Of a stretch of 64,000 nucleotides of DNA, positions 11,669-24,135 are shown one piece after another. A program made the position numbers and the translations under genes. Each line of letters starts with the position of its first letter. Position 1 is the first letter of the stretch. The notes under the pieces are model-generated. The model searched no databases. It was not told the DNA's origin and saw only the letters and a program-made list of their open reading frames with translations. The DNA comes from Doryteuthis pealeii (lineage: Eukaryota > Mollusca > Cephalopoda > Myopsida > Loliginidae): positions 24,285,468 through 24,349,467 of the forward strand of contig CM042181.1 of assembly GCA_023376005.1 (NCBI GenBank), given 5' to 3'.

Positions 11669-13674
11669 TGAAATTGCATTCAATATTATTATAGAGCTTA
11701 ATTTTATCAACGGTGTATAAAAAATATTTCAATTTTTGCATCTCAATACACCAAAGCTTATTTCATAGAAACATCAGGTCGTTTCAAAACTACATTTTTT
11801 AAAAATGAATTACGCAAAATATTTTAATCGTCAATGAATGAAATAGTTTTATTAATTTGTGCTTTTGCCCTCAGGATATTCTTTACACAAACCTTTTAAG
11901 ATTTTGAGTGCCAGATGGGACCGATAGAATTATCATTAAATGAAGAGAGGAAATGCGTAACTTTTTTCTACTTTTTGTACAATCTAGACAAGAAGGTCTG
12001 AAGCTTGTGGAATTATAGACCAATGATTATTTAAAGTCAGAAGGGATTTATTTCATTTTTTTTATTTTCTTACAAATAAGGCTTTTTCCTTTTCTACTCA
12101 ACAATACAAAGGACTTTCAATTACTTGACTTTAACACGAAATGAATGCCATTTGAATCTATCGGTTTCTTGTTTTGTTCTTTCAACACTTCAGTTTGTAC
12201 AAATCTGTTTCCTTAAAATAAAACTTTAATTACTAAGTGCAGTATTCTTTCTAGTTATTTACCTATTTTTTTTAGCTGTTTCCTTTAATTTTTTTATTCG
12301 CCTACCAACCCCTATTCATCAAATTTGTTAGAGACTACTTTATCTGGGCGAAAAAATTGTCTATAGAAATTATCCCCCCCCCTGCTCCAAAGTCAAACGT
12401 TTCTTTATACTGATCTTGTGGTAGCCTAACTATCAATTCATAATTTCTGGGTGAGAGTTGAATTCGAAAGGGAAAAAAAAGTTAGACCACATCTAAACCC
12501 ATCGCGGGGGATCGGTGTGGACTGAATGAAGGCTGGCTCCTTTCTGAAAATCATTTGCTCCCCACCCCCAGATAATGCAATAAGGACAGGCATGTATCCG
12601 AGACAATAAAACTTCGCAATTACAAATAGAAAAATGAGCCTGAACGGTTTGGTCTAGCATCAAGAGGTTCAAGTTGCTAGTCTCACTTTTGAAGTGGCCT
12701 CAAATCAATGTTATAGTTAAAATTCCGTAATACCACTGGATTAGGATATAAGTCACATTATTTATGTGAAAAAATAGCTTAAAATTGGAAAAGATTTACT
12801 GAAAATTTTCATATAGGAGAGTTACAATGCGAAGCCAAAAAACTTTTTTTTAATGTAACACAAATCTAAAACAGTTGTTGCCGTTTCCAGATTAAAAAAT
12901 CCGGCTATTTTGAAGTAAAAAGAGGGATCAATGTTTTCCATAATTCCTTAGTTTTCCATAAACAAATAAACTATCGTTAGCAATAATTTTTGGATCTATG
13001 AAAATTTCGGAAAATATGTTGTGGAAAATTGCACATTCTTATCATAAATGTTTTAAATAGATAAAATAAATCTTTATCCATGACTAAAATATTGTACAAT
13101 TTAGTACAATATGCTACATTGCAAACATTTAAAATTCACTATTAAATTTCTAATTGAATAAAAATAGTTCAATTGAATCAGGGAAAAGACATTTTTTGCG
13201 TCAATTCAAAGAAAAATAAGGGAAAACCCGCAACAAAAATTCTCTTGAGTTTAAAAAAAAAAATAACTTAAATTTTCTAATAACCTTTTTTCGTTTGTTG
13301 AAATTTTTTTTCAATTTTATTTTCGACTGTTTTTTTTTTTTTTTAGAAGTGTAAAAATTCGCGACTGGAAATTTTTGTATTCAAATGACCAAATTCAAAT
13401 GACCCCCACGCCAACAATCTTAATTGATAAAAAAAAAAAAAAACATTTTAAGTTTTTTTAGGGTTTTTTTGTATGAACTAAATTACTCATTATAAAATTT
13501 TAAAATTCTTTAATGAATAAAGTGTTGAAAATTTCATTAAAATTGGACAATTCCCTTATTTTTGGTAATTGTTTTAAACTTTAAAAATCTTTTTAATACC
13601 CCCTTTAAGAAAATACCTAGATTATTGTATATTATTTTGAAACTCGAGTATTTAAGCAAGCTTTCATCATGTAG
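11669..13674. other. AT-rich DNA, nothing recognised
   Basis: Long homopolymer-prone AT-rich sequence with isolated C-runs (about 12375). It has no open frame of note. Parts resemble the satellite to the right (long A and T runs, ATTTTC motifs), but I could not align a unit. Confidence 0.4.
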
Positions 13675-14150
13675 TTTTCATTTTTTTTACTTTTACTAAA
13701 CAAAATTGACGATTATTTAAGAAAGTAAAAAAGAATGTCTTACCTTTTTGATTTTTCTCTCCATGTCAAACCTGGAAACAAGTTTTTTTTAAGCCAAACA
13801 AGTCAAAAATATGATCAAAATTTAAAGTTTTGCTAGGCATTTCTTCATAAACCCATGAAGGTTTGTTTAGATATTTTCAGAAACATTTAAGCAAGTCCCC
13901 ATTAGGTAATCTTTTTCTTACTAAGCTAGAATTGACGGTATTTTAACAAAATAAATAAGAATTTGCCTTACCTTTTCAATTTCTCTACCCATATCAAGCC
14001 TGAAAACAATTTCTTTAAGCCAAACAAATAAAAAAAAAAAATCAAATTTTTAACTTTTACCATCAATTTTATTATTTCTTCATGAAGGGTTTAGATATTT
14101 TCAAAAAAAGAAATTTAATACCCATCAGGTGATATATATATATATATATA

Positions 14151-14501
14151 GGTACCACCAATTTTCCCCTGTGAAATTTACCCCCCTATATTTAACACTA
14201 TGAAACTTGCAGAAAAATTAATATTTTCTTGAAAAATTTTTTCCATTTAGGCTGAAATTTTTTTTTTTTAATCATCAGTTTATTTAATATAAACTGATGA
14301 TTTTTTTTTAAATTTCAGCTTACGGAAATAATGAAAATTATGATTGAAAAACAATGTTTTCATTTTTGCACTTTGAATTAACTATTTTTCTTTGTAACAA
14401 CCCTGTAGGATCTTTGTTTTTTACGAGATTTTTGATAAACAAAGTTCGGAAATATTTATTTCCGTTTTATTCAAGATGGCCTAAACTGATCAGGTGGTCC
14501 C
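14151..14501. mobile_element. MITE, deletion derivative of the 9794-11666 element
   Basis: Its left end GGTACCACCAATTTT and its right end, ending GGTGGTCCC, are flanked by TA on both sides. The left half matches about 9794-10000 and the right half matches about 11535-11666, so about 1.5 kb of the long form is missing. At the centre is a short palindrome around AATCATCAGTTT / AAACTGATGATT. It sits inside a unit of the tandem satellite. Confidence 0.75.
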
Positions 14502-14502
14502 T

Positions 14503-14503
14503 A

Positions 14504-14549
<46 letters not shown>
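14503..14549. repeat. (TG)n microsatellite
   Basis: About 19 TG units preceded by ATATAT. Confidence 0.95.
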
Positions 14550-14550
<1 letters not shown>

Positions 14551-15375
14551 AATTTTTTTACCAAGTTAGAATTTACGGAACAGATTAAAAAAGAATTTAT
14601 CTTGCCAGAAAACAATTTTGTTTTAGTCTTTTTTTAAAGTCAAACAAATAAAATAAATATGATCAAAATCTCAACTTTTGCTAGCCATTTTTACTATTTC
14701 AATGAAAATATTTTTTAAACATTTAGGCAAATCGTTATCAGATGTTTTTTTTTCTTTTTTTTTTTTTTTTTCTTTCTAAGCTAGACTTGACGGTACTTCA
14801 ATAACAAAATAAAAGAATTTGCCTACCTTTTTTCCCTCTTGTTGTTGAAAGCAGGTAAATCCTCCAAGAGTTCTGTGCCATACGTACTTTCGCAGTGTTA
14901 CTCCTGTGCAAGAGTTGACCAAATGAAATTGTCGTGCATTTCCATAAAGAGGGCATAAAATACTGGGATTTCCTCATTTGACAATTGTCAAGCGGAAAGG
15001 TTGAAAGTGGAAAATCTTTTAAGCAACATTTTATCCATGTTAAAAATGCAGACATTTTTTTCTTTTCTTAAAGCCAAAAATAGAATCAAAATTTCAATTT
15101 TTGCTAACCATTTTACTATTTCTTCAGAGATTCAAAACGGTTTTGATAGTTTCAAAAGCATTTAAACATCTACCTATCAGGTGATTTTTTTTCTTTAATT
15201 TTACAATTGTAAAAAAAAGAATTTGCCTGCAAAAATTTTGGGGGAGGAAAAATAGAACAAAATTTTCAACTTTTACCAGTCATTTTATCCTTTTCCTTGA
15301 CCCAAATATTTGTTTTGGTAATATTAATGACATTTAACCAAGAATCCCTCACGTGGTGACTTTTTAAATTTTTAC

Positions 15376-16285
15376 TAAAATTATTATTGCCAAAATCTTC
15401 ATGAATGAAACTCTCACCAAAAATGATTATATACAGCCGTCAAAAAAATGTATATATGGATGGTCAAATTCGCGCACCTGCTGATCACAAGGGTATCACA
15501 GTAAATTCTTCTAAAAATAAACTAATAATCTGATTTGAAAAAAACTTTCAATATATAAAGAATTAAAAGAACCTTTATTCTGAATAAATGTTTACTCTAA
15601 ACTGAAAAGGCAAATTATTTTTTTCGTTAGTTTTTGTATCGTGCATATTTTTTTGTTTCGTTCATTTTTTTTTTTTTTTTTTCTCAAGAAAGTGAATTTG
15701 ACATTTTTGGAAAGATCTATGACGGAACATATTAAACGTTTCAGTTGTCTATTATTTTTTTTTTTTTTTTAGGGAGGGATAAAATTTATAAAATGTTAAA
15801 TGAATACACCAATTCATTGTGAGACAATCATTTAATTAAAGTAAATATTGTATTAAAAACATGTAGCTAAAAAGAATGAGATTCCTCTACTTATCTAACG
15901 AAATTCACCTCTACCGTAACACGCGAAGATCTTAATAGAAATAAGGTCGTCCTCCTTTGCTCCCTCGCCACTGTTCTTTTATACTCGGTCTGGCCGAGAC
16001 GTCACAACTCTCGTCTCGCCAGCTACGAGACTTGCCACTATAAATTGCCGCCTCAAGGACACTCCCGAGTTTTACCGCCACAACTAGTCGGACTCGTCAC
16101 ATGTTTTGTTCTTCTGCCCACACGTGCAACATGCCACTCGCTGTCTCTTCGATCGACGGACCGTTGTTGGCTCATCACAGGTTCGTGAATTTTGCCCTTC
16201 CGTCTCACTACATTTAATAGTATTTATTAAAAATTATCGTATTTGTGTGTGTGTATGTATATATATATGTATATGTCAGAAAAGG
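15376..16285. other. Intergenic DNA with one GC-richer block
   Basis: AT-rich up to about 15930. From 15940 to 16215 the composition is much more balanced, with CpG dinucleotides and two TATA-like strings (TTTTATAC near 15978, CTATAAATTG near 16038). This could be an LTR or promoter fragment, but no second copy is present in the window to prove it. A 65-codon frame at 16106-16303 has no recognised motif. Confidence 0.3.
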
Positions 16286-16488
16286 GTTCTAGATGGCCGT
16301 TGAGCTAATAGCTTCCTCCGCCTTTTGAATAGGTCTTGTTTTTCGTCCTGCAGGATGTCTAGCCACCCTCCTCATCAGATAAAATCTGTGGGGTTACCGG
16401 TTTAGTCGCCGATGACCCGACTATGAAACAGGTTGTATTGGATGACATAGTACCAGTAGCGCATCAAGCAACCTGACACATTTACTTT

Positions 16489-16490
<2 letters not shown>

Positions 16491-16529
<39 letters not shown>
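16491..16529. repeat. Poly(T) tract within LINE 5' region
   Basis: About 37 consecutive T after TTTC. It may mark the tail of a minus-strand insertion or a simple homopolymer expansion. Confidence 0.9.
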
Positions 16530-17040
16530 AGTGTTGGACCCCTTATTCCTTGTTAGGTTATCCATCTAGGAGAAGGACAACTCTGATTTAACACCTGCAA
16601 TTGACATGATTGCCAGTTATCTTGCTTAGGCTTGTCACTGGACAACAATCATGAAAATTTAGAGAGTGGTATTCGTGTTGTACAAGCGTTTACCACTATA
16701 ATATCATGATGTACAAATGTTCCCTTTCTTTCTTTCATCTATCAGCCTCTCAAAAAAGTCCCATGGCGATGGATGTGTGGCAACGTGTGCAGACCTGACC
16801 AGTTGGAAGCATGCAGTTACATATCTACACATTGGCGGCAGGAGTTTTCCTAACATCGTTGTTGTGTCTACCCGTGACAGGGACTAACCCCGGTGGAGAC
16901 TCTTGTGTCTGAGCAGTCCTATTTAGGAGAGCACTGCTCACCCAAACTATTGGGAAGGTACTAGAAAAGGTGCACTAAAAAAATGCCTGTCAACTCAACA
17001 CTGGTTAGTTTCCTGCGGCTAACGGTGGTTCATTTCTTGC

Positions 17041-20000
17041 AGGAAGAAAAGAAATATTAATAAACTTGATCGAATTAAACTCAACATTTCTTGCTGGAAT
17101 GTAAGAACTTTGTTAGACCATAATTCTACAGATCGCCCGGAAAGAAGAACAGCACTTGTGACAAAAGAACTTCAGAGATTACAGATTGATATTGCTACCC
17201 TATCGGAAACCCGATTGTCAGATGAAGATCAGTTGACAGAAATATCAACAGGCTATAAACTCTTTTGGGTTGGTAAGCCAAAGGGCGAACGGCGCGAGGG
17301 TGGTGTTGGTTTTGCCGTGAATAAAAGACTGGTGAAGTTTTTGGAGTTGCCTACTAGAATCAGTGATCGCATTATGAAACTGCGTATCCAGCTGCAGTAT
17401 GGACGGTACGTGACCTTATTTTCTATATATGCCCCGACCCTTCAAGCCAGTGAGGAGACTGCCATGACTTTTTATGAAGACCTTCGCAATGCTATTGTCT
17501 CTACACCTAAGGAGGATAAATTGATTATATTGGGAGACTTTAATGCACGTATTGGCAGAAATTTTGAGATATGGGATGCACTTGGTCGTTATGGTATCGG
17601 TGGGGTAAATTCAAATGGACTGAAATTGCTTGAGTTCTGTTCTGAGCTCAATTTAACCATTTGTAATACTCTTTTTCGGCAAAAACATATCCATAAAATT
17701 ACTTGGACCCACCCAAGATCAAAGCATGGCCATATGATTGACTTCATTTTAACTCGCCGCCGTGACATTGGTGATGTCTGCAATGTGCGTGTTATGCGTA
17801 GTGCAGAGTGCGACACAGATCACAGTTTAGTGAGGGGTAAATTTAAACTCCGTGTTCGTAAAAAGACTCTCATGCCTGGAGTAAAAACACCAAGGCGCCT
17901 AGAGTTGAGCAAGGTCAAGCAAATGGAAGTGAAAGAAAGACTGCGTGAACATCTTGACAGTCTGGAATTTAATGGCACATGGGATAACTTCAGAGACCAA
18001 GTTTATTCCACTGGTGCAGCTGTTCTTGGTTTCAGAGTTAGGAAACATCGAGACTGGTTTGATGACAATGTAGTTGCCATAAGTCAGCTAATTGAAACAA
18101 AAAGAAGTTATTTTATAAGTACACTTCATAGTAAGTCATCTCTCAAACCGTCTACTCTGAAGAAATATATTCAGTTCAAGCAGCTATTACAGCGTGAAAT
18201 AAGGAGGATGAAAAATGAGTGGTGGTCTAAAGTCTCCTCTGAAATTCAGAAGGCCTTTAATAAAAAGGACCTAAAACTATTCTATAGCCTCATGCGTACA
18301 GTTTTCGGTCCATTAACTTCTTCCATTGCTCTTCTAAGGTCAAAGGACAATATCACCTTGATTAAAGAACCCGAAAAAATCCTTCAACGATGGCAACAAC
18401 ACTTCACGGATTTATTTAATAACCCTTCAGTAGTCAGTGCTGATGTTCTGCAGAGTCTTCCTCAACAGGAGACCAAATATGAGATGGACCATTTACCAAC
18501 TTTTACAGAATTTGAAATGGCTATCAAACAAATTAATTCTGGTAGGGCGCCAGGTTTGGATGGGCTTCCAGTGGAACTGTTGAAGTTTAAAAGTTTTAAT
18601 GTCAATCTTGCTCTGTTTGATCTCTTAACTCAATGTTGGAACGGTTCTCCTCTACCAAATGAATGGATTGATGGTGCTTTGGTGTGTGTATATAAGGGCA
18701 AAGGAGATAAAGGTAGTTGCGATAACTACCGTGGAATCACACTTCTGAGTGCTGTTAGCAAGGTTCTCTCAAGAATCTTGTTGAATCGATTGCTTGTTTA
18801 CATTTGCCCAGTAGTCATTCCTGAATCACAAAGTGGTTTTAGGTCTGGCAGAGGAACAAACGACATGATATTTTCGGCTAGGCAAGTACAAGAGAAGTGT
18901 ATAGAGCAACGGGTCCCCCTGTATCAGGTTTTTGTTGATTTGACGAAAGCTTTTGATACAGTCAACAGGGATGCACTTTGGACAATGTTGGGTAAAGTTG
19001 GGTGCCCACCGGTATTTGTGAGTGTACTCAAGCGGTTGCACAATGGTATGAAAGCTAAAATTGTCATGAGTGGTAGATTGTCGGATGAAATACCAATAGA
19101 TAACGGGGTTAAGCAGGGAGATGTCTTGGCCCCAACACTATTCTCAATATTCTTTTCTGTAATATTATCTCATGCATTCCAACATTGTGAGAAAGGCGTC
19201 CTCTTGGAATTTAGAACCACAGGAAGAGTTTTTGACTTGAGAAGATTTAACTTCAAATCAAAGACATCCTATGCACTTATCAGAGTTCCTTTACGCCGAT
19301 GATGTTCTTTCTGGCTCACACTGAGGAGGATGTTCAAGATATTGTGAACCTTTTTGCTGCCTCGTGCTCTGCTTTTGGATTAAAAATAAGCTTGACAAAG
19401 ACAAAGGTAATGTTCACCCCCGTAAAGGGTGAACCATATATCAAACCAACAATAGCCATTCATGGTACCTGTCTGGATGTTGTTGAGTCTTTCACATACT
19501 TAGGAAGTACACTAACTTGTGATGGATCTTTGGATGCTGAGATTCACCGGCGCATCCAGAAGGCATCTGTGGCCTATGGAACGCTCGAAAAACGGTTATG
19601 GTCTAGTACCGGCATCACCCATAAAACAAAATTGGATGTTTATAGGTCCTGTGTGTTGAGTGTTTTATTGTACTCCTCGGAAACATGGACATTGTTTAGA
19701 AGACATTTGAAAATTCTTGAACACTTTCATCAGAAATGTTTGAGACGTATTCTAAACATCAAGTGGATTCCAACACACCAACACAGAAGTCCTTGCAAGG
19801 GCAGGATGCTCAAGCATTGAAACTCTTATCATAACAGCTCAAACGCATTGGGCAGGTCATGTGCGTATGGGTGATGCTAGATTGCCAAAGCAACTCTTTT
19901 ACGGTCAGCTGCGTGATGGCAAAAGGCCGCAGCATAAGCCTAGGAAGAGGTATAAGGATTGCTTAAAAAACAACCTTGTAAAAATAAAAATAAGTCCTGA

Positions 20001-20504
20001 CAACTGGGAAAAGCTGGCACTGAAGAGAACTGACTGGAGAGTTCATGTGGATGATGGCTGTACCAGTTATGAGAGTGAAAGAATCGTGCATGAAAACCTA
20101 AAGCGTCAACTTCGAAAGGGTTACACCTGTCATATTGGAGAGAACATGGAGGGTTGGAAGTGTCTGACATGTGGTCGAGTTTTGCTTTCGAGGGCTGGCT
20201 ATGTCAATCATAGGAAATCTCACCTGGGTCAATCCATGCAGATTCCAGGAGTAAATAATGTGTCTTGTGCTATATGTGGCAAGGTCTGTAAGTCGGCTTC
20301 TGGTCTTAAGAGACATATGGTGGTGCATAAGCATCAAATTTTATCATCTGACTCATCTGATTCATCTGATTATCTCATTCAGCGGGGAAGAAGTCTTTTC
20401 AATGTCATATTTGCATGAAACTTTGTAGATCTGCAGCAGGTTTGAGGAGTCATTTGAGGGCTCATGCAAGGAAGGGTTCTGGTGGTGGAGTTGTGGGATT
20501 GTGA
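17041..20504 (+). pseudogene. LINE ORF: APE endonuclease, reverse transcriptase, three C2H2 fingers
   Basis: In one frame from 17041 the protein reads KLNISCWNVRTL, LSETRLSDE, SIYAPT, ILGDFNARIG (17533-17544 is GDFN), IDFILTRR and TDHSLV (17815-17832). These are the signature blocks of an apurinic-type endonuclease, including the final DH pair. The RT follows with DNYRGITLLS, SGFRSGRGTND, FVDLTKAFDTV (from 18931), GVKQGDVLAP (19105-19134) and a YADD box at 19292-19303. The frame is lost just before YADD and again just after it, shifts again near 19780, and a fourth time near 20390. After repeated frame changes the C-terminus gives three C2H2 fingers with C-x2-C-x12-H-x3-H spacing (20161, 20266 and about 20412) and ends at 20502-20504. 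An SSDSSDSSD spacer lies between fingers 2 and 3. A stop at 17020-17022 sets the upstream limit; no convincing ATG is seen. Function in the ancestor was target nicking and reverse transcription; this copy is dead. Confidence 0.93.
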
Positions 20505-20575
20505 GGGACGGCAATGATCTGTAAAGATTATGCTATTGCCATGCCATGTATATGTCACTTAGAAAGAAAAATATA

Positions 20576-21422
20576 ATAAAATAGATTAATTTATATTTCA
20601 CTTTAAATTTAAATTTCACTTTATCCTAAAAATTTAGAAACCTTACATTCTTTCTTAACTCTCTTACTTTATATATAATAAAAAAATTTATATATTAAAT
20701 AATTTTATTACAAAATTAAAAAATTGCCGTCAACGGTTTATTTTCATATTGGTTGAATAGGTGAATTCGTCTGGTGACGAATTTGGAATATGTCTTTCTT
20801 TTTCTGAATCTGTCACAATAAGATATACATTAAGAGATACACTTTTTGTTGACCGAGTTTTTTGTGGCGGAAGTGCTCATATTTGAAACTACATAATTTT
20901 TTTTTTTTTTTTTTTTTGCAACATCAAGGATTTCGTTTGGAATTCATATCACAGTACTATAAAATTTAAAAAATAAAAAAAAATTAAAATCTGTTTTCAA
21001 ATGCCTTTAAAGTAATAAAGAATTCATCATTCGCATCTGATGAGTCGGGAGAGTTAGACACTTAGTCTAAGCTCACTGAAATAAACTATAACGCTATATC
21101 TCTAAGTCTTTTGTTATTTCTTTACTTATATATTTGCTCTGTGACTCTAACATTAAGAGCACACTCTCAAACTGCGACAGGTTTTTTAATTAAAACTCTT
21201 GTGTCGTAAGGAAGATTTCTTTTCTGGACTTTTGGATTATATATATATATATCCAAAACTACCATAATGATTTTGCGAGTACTAATCAAATTCTCTAAAC
21301 AGTGAGTCATTTGACAATAAAGCCCACAGTCTCCTGGTACTTATAATTTTTGTTTTCTGCTAGTAATATCTTTTTACGTAAATTTTGGGTGACCTCTTGA
21401 AGATCGGGACCTTTCGATAGAG

Positions 21423-21430
<8 letters not shown>
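20576..21430. other. AT-rich intergenic DNA
   Basis: AT-rich, with a poly(T) run at about 20898-20917 and a TA run near 21238. Between 20725 and 20790 is AACGGTTTATTTTC and a GAATTCGTC/GACGAATT inverted pair. No gene. Confidence 0.45.

Positions 21431-21507
<77 letters not shown>
21431..21507. repeat. (TC)n microsatellite
   Basis: About 38 TC units directly after a C8 run. The apparent poly-RE open frame on the minus strand is an artefact. Confidence 0.97.
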
Positions 21508-21508
<1 letters not shown>

Positions 21509-23882
21509 ATATTGGTGTTCTCGCCAGACAAGACCTGAGAGATGGATCGAGCTGAATCGCTTTTATATAAGCAGATCATGGCTTGGGTTTCTAAAAATAC
21601 AAATAAGACCATTTATATCTGGCAGGGTCATGTTTTTCTAGTCTACAACTAAGGAGTTGGGGTTAGGGGGTGTAGAGAAGGTAATGAGAGGGGAGGGAAA
21701 TACGTGTCCGACCGTTCCAGAGAACAAGTAATGTTTTTGCTTAACTTTGATGATCGTAATGATGAAGAGATGTTTCTACCAAGACATAACTGTAAGCATT
21801 ATTATTATTATTATTATCATAGCATAACTCGTTTGTCACGAAAGGACTCATCAGACATTGGCAACTAGGATATCCTTCCGCATTTTTGACGCCGGCTCTA
21901 AAAAAAACGTCTGTGACAGTGGGAAGTTTGCATTAGATATTTGGAGACCCTGAATATCAGATTTTACGGCTAAAAGACTGTCTGAAGACTGTATCGAACA
22001 ATATTTTTCCTCAGTTTTTTCTGACATTTTGTGTGTGCCCGCGTATTAACTGGAGGTTTTAGAAGTAAAACCCCCGTTTATGAGATATCTATATTTACCT
22101 ATATAACAAATGCAATCTTACTCGATTTAGTTTACCGGCCGAGTAATAATGTTATTTTTTAATTATCTCCTTTGCTCAAGACACCTCTTTTTCAAATTCT
22201 AGACATATGTCACTTTTTATACGAGGTATTTATTTATTAAATCCGGTTTTGTTAAAAGCAACATGCAAATTAATCACACCATATATTATGTAAACCTTTA
22301 TTTCTTAGTGCTATATAAGATACATTCTAGTATTTTAAACGCGCTAATAACATGGGCTGTTTTGAAGCAAATCAAACGCAGATTTTCATGGAGACATCGT
22401 TAATGAAAAAGATGGTTTCTATTTATTAATGATTTTGAATATTAAATACTGATTGATAAACTTACGCAATTCCTGATGGTATTGTGACGTAGTATCAGTT
22501 ACAGACAGAAAGACAGCGAATCACCATCATCAGATTTTGACGTTTTCCCATTAATGGTTATGTACTTAATCTATTGATCTTTTTTTTCTATCGTTTTCTT
22601 CAAATTACTGTCGAATAGACAATAATTTTTAGATTTATTAATAAAGTAATTTGTAGCTTTACGAGAAGTTTTCATAGTCTTATAAGCGGGGTTCATGGAC
22701 ACCCTAGAGATATGACAATATAACCCACACTCCTGAAAGAATGACCTTGTCACGGTCCTGTTATGGGGGGGGGGTAGTAAAATAATACAACTTCTCTCCT
22801 ATAATACTTGTTACATTTCCGTATAAATTTCATACACCGAGTTCAATTTTCTGTTATTTTCTTGTCAAGACTTCAATGTGGTGACATACATGTTGATGTC
22901 ATATAGACTTAATCAAATCCAGAAGTTTGGGCATCTAGTAATGAGCATGAATCAAATAAAATTCTGAAATCTATGAAAGAAAATATGATGAACTGCTGAA
23001 ATTATGAATATACGGATTCATAATTTAAAATTCATTAATGAAAATGAAAATAAAAAGCAATTTAAAATTCATAAAAGAAAAAAAAATTGTTCTTTCAGTG
23101 AACTAAAATAATAAAAGGGCTAAATAAGGAGTGTCAAATGAAAGAATATTCTAAAATACTTTTGAAAATATATTGCTGTAGTTTTTCTATAAAGAAAAAT
23201 TAACTAGAATGGAATAATTGCAACATTTCGTTATATATTTCTCTATCACGGCAAATGGTACATCGTAGCGATATTTTCAGTCCAATTTGCACCATTTTTG
23301 TATGTTAAAAGCAATTTTTTTTCTGTTTTTTAGTTTGAAACATTCCGATTACTCTTCTTTCTCATGCAAGAGCGGACTGAACGATTGGGAAATAGAACTG
23401 TGATCGAAGGTGAAAGGATCAAAGAAGTCCAAGGAGATAAACAAATAATTTTGAATTTGCCTGAAAGGAATCAATGTTTTAGCTAATGAATCGCTACTGT
23501 TCTAATAATATAAACCGCTAAATAGCACAAAGGTAGAAATGAAACATTCGAATAGTCTAAAGGATTTTTTTATTCTAAGGACTGGGGCAGACAATCACCG
23601 GCAAAATTGGTAACACAGAAAATCAATTAACGAAATTGGTAATACAGGCAACTGCTAAACTCGTTGGTTATATCAAGTTGTTTCTTCAGTTTCAATGCTA
23701 AAGTCTCCGCTCTTTCTAACGAGGTAGAAAAATACGTCGATTTATTGGCCCACGTGACTTTTTCTACATCCGGGCAACTGAATGCGTCCGCGTTTCTCCT
23801 ACGTCATGATTTTCGTGTTTCGACTGACAAGAGTTTGGTCCAGACGGTCAAGACACAGCCGAATTTTTTTACGCTACTGTGC

Positions 23883-23884
<2 letters not shown>
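21508..23884. other. Intergenic DNA, nothing recognised
   Basis: Mixed AT-rich DNA with an ATT trinucleotide run near 21801 and a G10 run near 22766. Short open frames (for example 22571-22753 minus) lack motifs. From about 23640 to 23880 it is less AT-rich; an open frame runs into the following (TA)n but shows no domain. Confidence 0.4.
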
Positions 23885-23949
<65 letters not shown>

Positions 23950-24089
23950 GTGTACAATACATTTAAGGTGCAATTGTTACCTTTGGTTTCCAGGCTGCAT
24001 GCTTGCTACCACGCTTTGCCGTGATGAAGGGTAGCAAGCATGCTGCCTGGAAACCAAAGGTAACAATTGCACCTTAAATGCATTGTACT

Positions 24090-24134
<45 letters not shown>
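23885..24134. repeat. 65-bp-arm hairpin embedded in (TA)n on both sides
   Basis: The arms are 23946-24010 and 24030-24094, with about three mismatches over 65 bp and a 19-nt loop (24011-24029). The arms contain AGGTGCAATTGTTACC and CAGCATGCTTGCTACC-type sequence. (TA)n flanks both sides (23885-23945 and 24095-24134), so the inverted repeat effectively extends through them. There is no coding content. It could be a foldback element or a source of long hairpin RNA. Confidence 0.9.

Positions 24135-24135
<1 letters not shown>

Larger units (their letters stand above)
13675..15375 (+). repeat. Degenerate tandem satellite, about 5 units of 200-240 bp
   Basis: Successive units share an ordered set of phrases: CTAAGCTAGAATTGACGGTA, AAAAGAATTTGCC, TTAAGCCAAACAA, ATATGATCAAAAT, CAACTTTTGCTAGCCATTTT, ACTATTTCTTC and ACATTTAAGCAA, then CATCAGGTGAT. 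Unit starts are near 13685, 13912, 14550, 14765 and 15195. One unit is split by the TIR element at 14151-14501. Another contains about 170 bp of unrelated, less AT-rich sequence (about 14840-15010). The units differ substantially, so the array is old. Confidence 0.7.
16286..20575 (+). mobile_element. Near full-length APE-type LINE retrotransposon
   Basis: The unit comprises about 750 bp of 5' sequence, a decayed ORF for endonuclease plus reverse transcriptase plus zinc fingers (17041-20504), and a short 3' tail ending in A-rich sequence near 20570. A T-run of about 37 nt lies in the 5' part. Elements with this protein are commonly mis-annotated in molluscs as 'craniofacial development protein 2-like'. 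I do not commit to a clade, although the RT looks RTE/CR1-like. The 5' boundary is approximate and a target duplication was not found. Confidence 0.8.
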
